Made by a program: the position numbers and the translations under genes. This document shows, one piece after another, positions 15,502-23,196 of a DNA stretch of 64,000 bases (positions within the stretch are counted from its first letter, which is position 1; each line of letters starts with the position of its first letter). Origin of the DNA: DAOTXS01 sp034433515 (GTDB lineage Bacteria; Chloroflexota; Anaerolineae; UBA4142); assembly GCA_034433515.1 (NCBI GenBank), contig DAOUAL010000019.1, positions 34,392 through 98,391 on the forward strand, read 5' to 3'. Under the pieces are notes generated by a model, which saw only the letters and a program-made list of their open reading frames with translations, did no database searches and was not told the DNA's origin.

Positions 15502-16029
15502 TTGCCGGCTCAATCTGAAATTACCCGCCAAGGTTCAATGGTCGTCATCGTGTCCGAAGATGGACAACGCGTTCTGCTTCATCGGCGCGAGTTGTATTTC
15601 TGGTGGGACTTGGCGGGCGGCGCCATCGAGCCAGACGAAGACCCGGCGACGGCGGCGATCCGCGAAACGCGCGAAGAGACCGGCTATGACGTTGCGCTCG
15701 ATCGCTTGGTGGGCCGTTATCAGCATCCGTCCGTTTACAGCCGGGGCGATCAATTGACCTATCTGTATCGTGCGCACATTATTGGTGGTGCGCCCCATTA
15801 TTCCGGCATCGAGACAACCGGCTTGCAGTGGTTTGCGCTGGACCGGTTACCACGCGGACTAGAACCCTTCCATCGCCAAATGATTGCCGACGCGTTTACT
15901 GACACAGATCAGACCTTTGAACGGCGCTTTGATTTTCCCTTTTGGAAATTGTTACCAGCGCGCATCATCTTTTTCATTTTGCATTTGCGCTGGTTGGTGT
16001 GGAAACGATTTTTCAAGGATGAAGGATGA
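15502..16029 (+). CDS. Nudix hydrolase
   Basis: The Nudix box GxxxxxExxxxxxxREXXEEXG is complete as GGAIEPDEDP..AIRETREETGYD (residues ~35-57), so it should hydrolyse a nucleoside diphosphate linked to another moiety using Mg or Mn. The substrate is not predictable. It starts with TTG at 15502 behind GCGAGG. The C-terminus (FFILHLRWLVWKRFF) is hydrophobic and basic, perhaps membrane-associated. Confidence 0.85.
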   Translation: MPAQSEITRQGSMVVIVSEDGQRVLLHRRELYFWWDLAGGAIEPDEDPATAAIRETREETGYDVALDRLVGRYQHPSVYSRGDQLTYLYRAHIIGGAPHYSGIETTGLQWFALDRLPRGLEPFHRQMIADAFTDTDQTFERRFDFPFWKLLPARIIFFILHLRWLVWKRFFKDEG

Positions 16030-16081
16030 GTGCGATGTTTCAACTTTTGCTTCTCTATTTTCCTTCGTGGATCGAGGGTCT

Positions 16082-16612
16082 ATGAAATTGCGCGGTCGTG
16101 TGTGGAAGTATGGCGATGATGTGAACACCGATGTCATTTTTCCCGGCAAGTACACCTATACGATAACTGACCCCCAAGAACAAGCACACCATGCGTTGGA
16201 AGATTTAGATCCGATGTTTGCGAACAATGTGCAACCGGGCGATATAATCGTGGCTGGGAAAAATTGGGGCAATGGCTCATCGCGCGAGCAAGCGGTAACG
16301 TGTTTGAAATACGCCGGCGTTACAGCGATGGTTGCCACATCGTTTGCGCGAATTTATTTTCGCAATGCGGTCAACAATGGCTTGGTGCCGATTGTGTGCG
16401 CACCAGCGGTGGAGGCGATTCAAAATGGTGAAACGATTGAAATTGATTTGGAGGCGCACACGATTCGTTGCGCCGCCGGTACCTTTGATTTTCCGCCACT
16501 CTCCCCTACGTTGTTCATGATTATCGAAACCGGCGGATTGATTCCAATGTTGCGCAAGAAACTTGGCACGGAACATTTGCCGATGCCGGACATAAAATCG
16601 GGTGGTGACTAG
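16082..16612 (+). CDS. lysU: Homoaconitase small subunit
   Basis: LysU is the swivelling domain that completes the LysT active site. The 176-residue product contains DDVNTDVIFPGKYTY, the substrate loop GKNWGNGSSREQAV and ATSFARIYFRNAVNNGL. It starts at ATG 16082; the preceding ~50 bases hold a CCTTCGTGGATC-type repeat fragment. It lies 1.9 kb after lysT instead of next to it. Its stop shares a base with the start of the next gene. Confidence 0.93.
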   Translation: MKLRGRVWKYGDDVNTDVIFPGKYTYTITDPQEQAHHALEDLDPMFANNVQPGDIIVAGKNWGNGSSREQAVTCLKYAGVTAMVATSFARIYFRNAVNNGLVPIVCAPAVEAIQNGETIEIDLEAHTIRCAAGTFDFPPLSPTLFMIIETGGLIPMLRKKLGTEHLPMPDIKSGGD

Positions 16613-17724
16613 TGTATCGAATCGCATGGATGCCCGGCGATGGTGTCGGAAAAGAAGTGATGCAAGCCACGCGCGTCGTCCTCGATGCGCTGAAACTCGA
16701 TGCGCAATACACCCACGCGGACATTGGCTGGGAATTTTGGTGCAACGAAGGCGAAGCGTTACCGCCACGCACCATTGACATTCTGCGCCAATCGCATTGC
16801 GCCTTGTTCGGTGCGATCACGTCCAAGCCAAAAGAGAAAGCCGCTGCCGAACTTGCGCCGCATCTGCGCGGCAAAGGCCTGGTGTATCGCAGCCCGATTG
16901 TGCGTCTGCGCCAGATGTTTGATTTGTACGTCAACCTGCGCCCGTGCAAGGCGTACCCCGGCAATCCGCTGAACTACCGCGACGACATTGACCTCGTTGT
17001 CTTTCGCGAAAACACGCAAGGGCTGTACGCCGGCGTCGAGTTTCATCCAGTACCCGAGGCAGTGCGTTCAACGCTCGAAGCATATAGTGTACCGATGCGC
17101 GCTTTCCAAAATGTTGCCGCGGATGATATGGCGCTCACCGTACGTGTGATTACGCGGCAAGGGGCAGAGCGCATCGTGCGGCGCGCTTTTGAGTACGCGC
17201 AAAGATTTGGGTATCCTAGTGTAACGCTCGTTGAAAAACCCAACGTGTTGCGCGAGACCAGCGGCTTGATGACCCGGGTCGCGCACCAAGTTGCGCAAGA
17301 TTTCCCTAGCATCGAATTATGGGAAGCCAACATTGATGCAATGGCGATGTGGCTCCTCAAGAATCCGCAACAGTACGGCGTGCTGGTTACAAGCAATCTC
17401 TTTGGCGATGTGATTTCCGATTTGTGCGCGCAACTCGTTGGCGGGTTGGGTTTTGCGGCAAGTGGCAACATCGGCGATACGTTTGCCGTGTTCGAACCGA
17501 CGCACGGCTCAGCCCCGAAATATGCCGGGCAATACAAGGTTAATCCGATGGCGACCTTTCTTGCGGCAAAATTGATGCTCGATTGGCTGGGCGAAACGGA
17601 AAAGGCAATGCGCTTGGAAAACGCGATTGCCGCCGTGATTGCAGAAGGCAAAGTGAGAACGTACGATATGGGCGGAAAAAATTCGACGATGGAAATGGCA
17701 GAGGCGGTCGCAGGAAAATTATGA
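16612..17724 (+). CDS. Homoisocitrate dehydrogenase (isocitrate/isopropylmalate DH family)
   Basis: It oxidatively decarboxylates homoisocitrate to 2-oxoadipate. The beta-decarboxylating dehydrogenase family shows in MPGDGVGKEVMQATR, the substrate arginines in YVNLRPCKAYPG, VVFRENTQGLYAGVE, and the metal/cofactor region TSNLFGDVISDLCAQLVGGLG and EPTHGSAPKYAG. The GTG start at 16612 overlaps the lysU TAG. An isocitrate-DH role cannot be excluded by motif alone; the operon favours lysine synthesis. Confidence 0.88.
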   Translation: MYRIAWMPGDGVGKEVMQATRVVLDALKLDAQYTHADIGWEFWCNEGEALPPRTIDILRQSHCALFGAITSKPKEKAAAELAPHLRGKGLVYRSPIVRLRQMFDLYVNLRPCKAYPGNPLNYRDDIDLVVFRENTQGLYAGVEFHPVPEAVRSTLEAYSVPMRAFQNVAADDMALTVRVITRQGAERIVRRAFEYAQRFGYPSVTLVEKPNVLRETSGLMTRVAHQVAQDFPSIELWEANIDAMAMWLLKNPQQYGVLVTSNLFGDVISDLCAQLVGGLGFAASGNIGDTFAVFEPTHGSAPKYAGQYKVNPMATFLAAKLMLDWLGETEKAMRLENAIAAVIAEGKVRTYDMGGKNSTMEMAEAVAGKL

Positions 17725-17805
17725 TCTGCGACTTTCGCAAATTTGTGCAAATGATTTTTGTTGAGGCAATTCGCGGAAGAAATTGTCTTGTGGTAGAATG
17801 GCAAT

Positions 17806-18510
17806 ATGACAACAACCAATGACCAACTTGCCGCGCTCGCCAGATCGCTGGTGGACGCAGCAGCGCCAAAGAATCTAACGTTACGCGTGATGAGCGGCGT
17901 CGCCGTCTATCTCACCTGCCCCAGCATCGGAACGCATCCGGCGTTACAACGGCAAATCAAGGATGTGGATTTCGTCGCGCCGGTTGCGCAATGGGATGCG
18001 CTGGCGGATGTTTTCAAATCGAAGGGTGTAACGTTGCGCCGTAAATCGGCAGACGCGTGGCTATTCGATCAAGAGGGCATTCAAATCGAACTGTGTGGCA
18101 CTAGATTCGATTACGCCGATTTATCGTCACGGCTGGCGCTTGCTTCGCCCACTTTATCGGTAACCGATTTGTTGCTGTTCAAGTTGCAACGTCAACCCTT
18201 TGAGGAACGCGATATTCAAGATGCCATTGCATTGTTGCTCGATCATCGCGTGGCGAAAGATGAAGCAGAAGACCAAATCAATCACGAGTACATCGCCCAA
18301 TTATGCCGGCGCAATTGGCAGCTGTTTCATCGCGTGTACGATAATACGGTCACGTTAGAAAAGATACTCGACAAGTATATCGAGCCAGAGGAGGCACAAC
18401 TGGTGTGGCGGCGCATCGAGTTGATTCAAGGCGATATGGATCAACAACCCAAATCGTTGGGCTGGATGATCCATCAGTTTTTGAAAAAGCCAACGCAAGT
18501 GCCGCGTTAA
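17806..18510 (+). CDS. Nucleotidyltransferase-fold protein of unknown function
   Basis: The 234-residue protein has MSGVAVYLTCPSIG, then IKDVDFVAP and GIQIELCGTRFDY, resembling the reduced active sites of AbiEii/MNT-like nucleotidyltransferases (G-S/G then DxD). The second acidic pair is partly altered, so catalysis is uncertain. It closes the lysine cluster and is followed by a strong terminator. No partner toxin or antitoxin is adjacent. Confidence 0.6.
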   Translation: MTTTNDQLAALARSLVDAAAPKNLTLRVMSGVAVYLTCPSIGTHPALQRQIKDVDFVAPVAQWDALADVFKSKGVTLRRKSADAWLFDQEGIQIELCGTRFDYADLSSRLALASPTLSVTDLLLFKLQRQPFEERDIQDAIALLLDHRVAKDEAEDQINHEYIAQLCRRNWQLFHRVYDNTVTLEKILDKYIEPEEAQLVWRRIELIQGDMDQQPKSLGWMIHQFLKKPTQVPR

Positions 18511-18514
18511 ATGG

Positions 18515-18549
18515 GGAGGGGCGTAGCATGCTACGCCCCTCCGTTTTTT
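18515..18549 (+). terminator. Intrinsic terminator between converging operons
   Basis: A perfect 14-bp palindromic stem (GGAGGGGCGTAGCA at 18515-18528 and its complement to 18542) is followed by CG and six Ts (18544-18549). It ends the lysine-cluster transcript where it meets the minus-strand feo operon. Confidence 0.88.
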
Positions 18550-18763
18550 ATACTACAAACTCGTACGCGCAATTTGGACACATCACCAAGCCACATTTCC
18601 GCGCGAGTCCGCACGCTGCACATTGCCGCGCCTCACCTGCCTCAAAACTTTTGCCGCAAAGCGGACAGCAAAGTTTGGATGGATGACCCACCACGGACGC
18701 TGGACGATCCTTCGGCGTCGTCCGTCCTTCGTCTTCGGTCAATCTAGAAAATCGCCAACGCAT
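18548..18763 (-). CDS. Small zinc-ribbon protein, FeoB-associated
   Basis: The 71-residue product carries three Cys clusters (CCPLCGKSF, CAACGLARKCGLVMC, CPNC) in the C-terminal half. That matches the small cysteine-rich proteins often encoded after feoB, of unknown role in ferrous iron uptake. It overlaps the feoB 3' end by 20 bases. The first ~30 residues (EDEGRTTPKDRPASVVGH) are encoded by a GACGAAGGACGG-type repeat, so the real start may be a GTG just before GHPSKLCCP. Confidence 0.7.
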   Translation of the reverse strand: MRWRFSRLTEDEGRTTPKDRPASVVGHPSKLCCPLCGKSFEAGEARQCAACGLARKCGLVMCPNCAYEFVV

Positions 18764-20741
18764 ATCTGGCTATTCCTCCAACAATCACCGCCAGCATAAT
18801 CGTGAACGTGGCGATGCCCAACGCGGGACGCAGTCCTAATTCCTTGTTCAACACCGCAAATGTCGCGAGGCACGGAATGTACAACGTGTTGACAAGGGCA
18901 TACACAAACAACTGGTGCGGGGTCATAAATGAGAGTAAATTGTGCGCGCCCGCACCATATTGCACCAGCGCAAGGGTAACCAAGAATTGCAACGCCAGTT
19001 CTTTGCGGAGGGTCGCAAAGATCAAGGTCAATCCCGCAACGGCTGGTAGCCCCAGCCACCCTTCGACAATTGGCGTGAGCGGCGCCGTGAACAGCCAAAT
19101 CGTGTTCGTTTCATACAACGCGCCCATCACAAAACTGCCGATCAAGACGATGGGTAATGCCATCAGTAGAAATTCTTTGAAACGAAACCATGTTTTGTGC
19201 ACAATGACGCTGGGGGTTGGCACGCGGAACGGAAACATTTCCATCACAAGATCATCTGAACGTCCTGCCATCAGTTGGTTCAAGCCGATGCCAATCGCGA
19301 TCAAGAGCGCGAGCGAGATCAACAACAAGGCAACGCCATACTGCCAGCCGGCAAACATGGCGGTTGCTCCAACGATGACAGCGATGCGCGCGCTGCACGG
19401 CGTCAAGACAATGAGTGTACTCGCAATGATGCGTTCGCGGAGCGTTGTCAGTACACGTGTCCCCATAATTGCCGGGACATTGCAACCCGCGCCCGCGAGC
19501 AAAAGAATCACCGCGCGTCCGTGCAAGCCCAAACGTTTCATCAATGCATCGAGCAGAAACGCAATCGAGTTCATATAGCCGGTGTCTTCAAGAATCGCCA
19601 AGAGGGCGTAAAAGGTGAGCACGTACGGAATGCCGATTTCGAACGCGGCTTCGAGTCCCGCATCCAAACCCCAGAGCGCAATGTTTGCCCAAATGCTTTC
19701 GCCCAAGATCAAACCTACGATGGTTTGAATGGGCGGTGAGACGAATGTTTCCCAAAGACCGGCAAAGGCTTCGCTGAGTGTGCCGCCCATCCAAAACAAA
19801 AATCCAAACAAGGCGATCAACACGGCGATCAGAATCGGAACGCCGGTGATCGGTTGAATAGACCAACGCCACAGTCTGACCGAAAGGGGGTCATGCAAGG
19901 GTTGTTGGATTTGCGCGTTTCGTGCAATCGCTTGGGCTAGTTTGTGCCGCACGCGCGGCAGATGCAAACTAAGCGGCTCGCCCACCCGTGCTTCGATTGC
20001 TGTGCTTAGCTCGCGCGCTTGGGCAAGGATTGCCGTGCCGTTGGGCAACTGTTCGACGGCGCGCCCAATCTCCGCATCTTCTTCCAGCAACAGAATCGCG
20101 AGTGTGCGCGGTTTCATATGCGACGGGATTTCGATCAAGGTTGCCTGAATCGTTTTGGTAAGGGCATGAAGGGCTGTTTCGATTTCAGGGTCGTACGTCG
20201 GGGCAGCCGACTGGCAGGGTAGTTGCTCAACGGTTGTCAATACTTCTTCTATGCCGATACCGCGCGTCGCAATGGTGGGCACGACCGGCACCTGCAAATC
20301 GTGCGCCAACCGAGCGAAATCAATTGCGATGCCAGCCCGAGCGGCTTCGTCCATCAAATTCACGGCGACAACGAGCGGCAGTCCAAGATCGAGAAATTGC
20401 AAGACCAGATATAAATTGCGTTCCAAGTTGGTCGCGTCGGTGATTGCCACGATGGCATTGGGGGGATTGTCCAACACCGCTTGACGGGCAATGCGTTGAT
20501 CTTCACTCAATGCGCCGAGCGCATACGTGCCGGGCAGATCCAAAATGCCGATGCGTTTGCCGCGGTGGTGGGTTACTCCAAAGTTGAGCGAAACGGTTTT
20601 GCCGGGATAATGCGCGGTCTCGGCGTTGCCGCCGGTCAAGCGATTGAAGAACGAAGACTTGCCCACATTGGGATTGCCGGCAAGTGCAATGGTTAAATCC
20701 GTGTCTGCAAATTTTGGCGTGAGTGTGTGACAAAAAGACAT
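18744..20741 (-). CDS. feoB: Ferrous iron transporter FeoB
   Basis: FeoB imports Fe(II) across the inner membrane. The N-terminal G domain has G1 GNPNVGKSSFFN (residues ~23-34), G3 DLPGTYALG and G4 NLMD, followed by a helical domain and a polytopic membrane part with GAGCNVPAIMGTR and TLRKELALQFLV. At 665 residues it is slightly short but complete. It is the second gene of an operon begun by a DtxR-type regulator, ~70 bases downstream of it. Confidence 0.95.
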   Translation of the reverse strand: MSFCHTLTPKFADTDLTIALAGNPNVGKSSFFNRLTGGNAETAHYPGKTVSLNFGVTHHRGKRIGILDLPGTYALGALSEDQRIARQAVLDNPPNAIVAITDATNLERNLYLVLQFLDLGLPLVVAVNLMDEAARAGIAIDFARLAHDLQVPVVPTIATRGIGIEEVLTTVEQLPCQSAAPTYDPEIETALHALTKTIQATLIEIPSHMKPRTLAILLLEEDAEIGRAVEQLPNGTAILAQARELSTAIEARVGEPLSLHLPRVRHKLAQAIARNAQIQQPLHDPLSVRLWRWSIQPITGVPILIAVLIALFGFLFWMGGTLSEAFAGLWETFVSPPIQTIVGLILGESIWANIALWGLDAGLEAAFEIGIPYVLTFYALLAILEDTGYMNSIAFLLDALMKRLGLHGRAVILLLAGAGCNVPAIMGTRVLTTLRERIIASTLIVLTPCSARIAVIVGATAMFAGWQYGVALLLISLALLIAIGIGLNQLMAGRSDDLVMEMFPFRVPTPSVIVHKTWFRFKEFLLMALPIVLIGSFVMGALYETNTIWLFTAPLTPIVEGWLGLPAVAGLTLIFATLRKELALQFLVTLALVQYGAGAHNLLSFMTPHQLFVYALVNTLYIPCLATFAVLNKELGLRPALGIATFTIMLAVIVGGIARYALAIF

Positions 20742-20811
20742 TTCAGAATTCCAAGTTTTAAATCCAAAATCAAAAATCTATCGTGCAAAGGGCGTGGTGG
20801 AAACTCGATGT

Positions 20812-21546
20812 TTAGCCATGTCTGTCAACTTCTGTCTGTTGTTGCACTAGTTTGCCAACGGAATTTTGAAGATTTGGGATTTCTTTGACCCAAATTCTTT
20901 GGGCAAGATTTCTTCCTAGGGCATAATGCGCACGCCCCACACGCACCAACACCGGACCTCCAAACGGCGCACAGTTTTCAAGTTCGATTTCCGTGTTGGG
21001 CAATAGGCCCAGAGTTGCCAAGTGTCGCAATGCCGCTGGCGTCTCGGTATTGATGCGCACAATCGTTGCGCGCGTGGCGGGCGCGCACTCCGCCAACGAG
21101 GTTTGCGTGCCACGTTCCATCGGACGCGCGCTGGGAATCAGGTTGCCGTGTGGACACGTGGCTGGATTGCCTAGTTGTTCTGCAAGCGATTGGGTGGTTT
21201 GATCGGAAACGTGATGCTCGACCTGATCGGCTTGTTCGTGCGCTTGTGCCCAGTCAAGCCCCAGCACATCGGTGAAATGGCGTTCAACGAGACGATGCCG
21301 ACGCAACAGGGCGAGCGCGCGCTCACGGCCTAGATCGGTCAAGCCAAGTTTGCGGCCAACGTCCACACGAACCAGCGATTGTTTGACGAGCGCTTGCAGC
21401 GAAGAGGCAAAGGGCACATCAAGTTCATCGGCAAGCGTGCCGATGGTCAGCGTGCGCTGGTTCTCCTCTGCGCGCGCCAGCGTGAGCAGAATCATTTCGG
21501 CGGTTTCACCGAGCGTGGCTTGCGACGATTTCATCCGGTTAAGCAT
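20812..21546 (-). CDS. DtxR/MntR-type metalloregulator with FeoA-like C-terminal domain
   Basis: The N-terminal helix-turn-helix (GTLADELDVPFASSLQALVKQ), the metal-binding dimerisation segment (RRHRLVERHFTDVLGLDW, HEQADQVEHHVS, CPHGN) and a C-terminal FeoA/SH3-like domain (GLLPNTEIELENCAPFGGPVLVR) place it in the DtxR/IdeR/MntR group. It should repress iron uptake when metal is plentiful. I prefer ATG 21546 because AGAGG precedes it; ATG 21561 is possible. A longer frame to 21600 would run through the promoter and operator. It heads the feo operon, so autoregulation is likely. Confidence 0.88.
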   Translation of the reverse strand: MLNRMKSSQATLGETAEMILLTLARAEENQRTLTIGTLADELDVPFASSLQALVKQSLVRVDVGRKLGLTDLGRERALALLRRHRLVERHFTDVLGLDWAQAHEQADQVEHHVSDQTTQSLAEQLGNPATCPHGNLIPSARPMERGTQTSLAECAPATRATIVRINTETPAALRHLATLGLLPNTEIELENCAPFGGPVLVRVGRAHYALGRNLAQRIWVKEIPNLQNSVGKLVQQQTEVDRHG

Positions 21547-21583
21547 CCAAACCTCTGCCATAATATCGTGCAAACTTTCAATA

Positions 21584-21614
21584 TTAGTATATACTAACAA
21601 TAGACGGGCGTCAA
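21584..21614 (-). promoter_or_regulatory. feo operon promoter overlapped by a palindromic operator
   Basis: On the minus strand TTGACG (21614-21609), a 17-bp spacer and TATACT (21591-21586) form a good promoter. The perfect palindrome TTAGTATATACTAA (21584-21597) covers the -10 box, the expected place and shape for a DtxR-family repressor site. Confidence 0.72.
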
Positions 21615-21726
21615 GGAGGCCAGGTCAAGGTTTGGTCAGATTTGGGTCAGAGTTGGACGCTAAAAACAAAAAGCAAGCCCCTGATTTTGGAGATTGCTTT
21701 GTTCACCGTCGCTGTTAGACCGATGG

Positions 21727-23124
21727 TTACACTTGATACAGCAAATCCATATACATCTTGAGCAAGTCGCTCACCATCCCGCGTAGTTCCACTGCGGACG
21801 CCATCCCGTAAATGGGTCCCACCCCGGAGGGCGCGTCGGGATGTTCCTTCACGTACGCGATTGCCTCTTTCAAATCGGTGAGGAATTGTTCCGCAACGCC
21901 GGGTTGTGTGTGCCGCAAGGTTACGCAGAGGTGAACGGCGGGCGGCGAATGCAGTCCATTTAGCCCCCACCCCTTGCGCGTCATCTGTTCCATCACTTGA
22001 AAGATGTCGAGCGAGTCGGACATGAACGCGATGACGAACAATGGATCGCTGCACAGTTGCAATTCCGGCATTTCGCGGATGCCTTGTTTGATTTTCGATG
22101 CGGTTTCTAAGATCGCTTTGGCAGCGCGCAAATAGCCGGCTTCACCCATCGAAACCATCGCTGCCCAGCATGCCGCGCTCAACGCGCCGGGGCGACTGCC
22201 GGCAAAGGTCGGCGAAAAGTACAAGCCACCGGGCCAATCGGTGGAGGTGAAATATTGAAAGTGGCGCAGTTCGGCATCGCGATACAAAACGACGGAGGTG
22301 CCTTTGGGCGCGTAGCCGTACTTGTGCGTATCGGCGGAAATTGAGGTGACGCCGGGCAAACGAAAATCGAAACGCGGTACCGGGTAGCCAAGTTTTTCTG
22401 CCCAGGGTAGCAAAAAGCCGCCCAGACAACCATCGGTGTGAAAGCCAATGTGGTGTGCGCGCGCGAGTTCGGAGAGTTCCTCAATCGGATCAACGATGCC
22501 GTGCGGGAAGGGCGGCGCCGAGCCGATCATCACAATCGTGTTGGGCGTGATTGCGTCGCGCATCGCGGCAACATCCGCGCGAAAATCGGGCCCAACCGGA
22601 ATGCGGTGCATTGTGATGTTGAAATACTGCGCCGCTTTGTCGAAGGCGGCGTGTGCAGTAGTGGGCGCGATCATTTCCGGCGCGGTGATCCCTTTGGTCT
22701 CGCGCGCCCAATCGCGGTACGTTTTCATCGCCAGCAAAATGCTTTCCGTGCCGCCAGACGTAACGGTGCCGCACGCGCCGCTTGGCGCGTTGAGCATATG
22801 CGCGGTCATCGAAACGATTTCCGCCTCAAACTTGGTCGTCGAGGGCCAAATATCGGCGTGGAGCGGGTTGCTTTGCGAGTGTAGCGCGTAGACGCGATTG
22901 ACGAAATCAATGTGCGCGTTGTCGCCGTGATAGACCGCCCCGGAAACCTTGCCGTCTTTCCACCGCGCCTCTTCGATGGATTTCAATTTCTCCATCTCGC
23001 GCAAAATTTCTTCGCGCGGCAACCCGGCGGCAGGGAGTTGCGGAAAGGTGAGGTACCCCTCTTTGTACGGCTTGAGCGATTTTTCTAATTGGGGAATCAA
23101 GTCTGCAAATGCTGAGAAATCCAT
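21727..23124 (-). CDS. PLP-dependent lyase/decarboxylase of the sphingosine-1-phosphate lyase group
   Basis: The 465-residue enzyme has the group II decarboxylase fold with GTVTSGGTESILLAMKTYRDW, FHTDGCLGGF and the PLP lysine in SADTHKYGYAPKGTS, as in S1P lyase. The N-terminal KVSGAVYHGD is also typical of S1P lyases. Substrates in bacteria may be sphingoid-base phosphates or other amino-alcohol phosphates. GGAG precedes ATG 23124. An FGGY kinase gene lies immediately upstream in the same direction, which could supply a phosphorylated substrate (inference). Confidence 0.85.
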   Translation of the reverse strand: MDFSAFADLIPQLEKSLKPYKEGYLTFPQLPAAGLPREEILREMEKLKSIEEARWKDGKVSGAVYHGDNAHIDFVNRVYALHSQSNPLHADIWPSTTKFEAEIVSMTAHMLNAPSGACGTVTSGGTESILLAMKTYRDWARETKGITAPEMIAPTTAHAAFDKAAQYFNITMHRIPVGPDFRADVAAMRDAITPNTIVMIGSAPPFPHGIVDPIEELSELARAHHIGFHTDGCLGGFLLPWAEKLGYPVPRFDFRLPGVTSISADTHKYGYAPKGTSVVLYRDAELRHFQYFTSTDWPGGLYFSPTFAGSRPGALSAACWAAMVSMGEAGYLRAAKAILETASKIKQGIREMPELQLCSDPLFVIAFMSDSLDIFQVMEQMTRKGWGLNGLHSPPAVHLCVTLRHTQPGVAEQFLTDLKEAIAYVKEHPDAPSGVGPIYGMASAVELRGMVSDLLKMYMDLLYQV

Positions 23125-23141
23125 TGACAACTCCAATCTAT

Positions 23142-23196
23142 GGTTCGTAGTGCGCAATTCATTGCGCGTCGAGTGATGAATCGCTCACTACGAACC
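23142..23196. repeat. GGTTCGTAGTG hairpin repeat
   Basis: GGTTCGTAGTG (23142-23152) is complementary to CACTACGAACC (23186-23196); inside are TGCGC/GCGC and GATGAATC pieces. It provides the last two codons and the stop of the upstream kinase on the minus strand. Related sequence is seen at 10514-10555. Confidence 0.75.

Noticed and set aside
19275..19739. Plus-strand open frames across feoB
   Set aside because: They are shadows of a strongly conserved FeoB on the minus strand.
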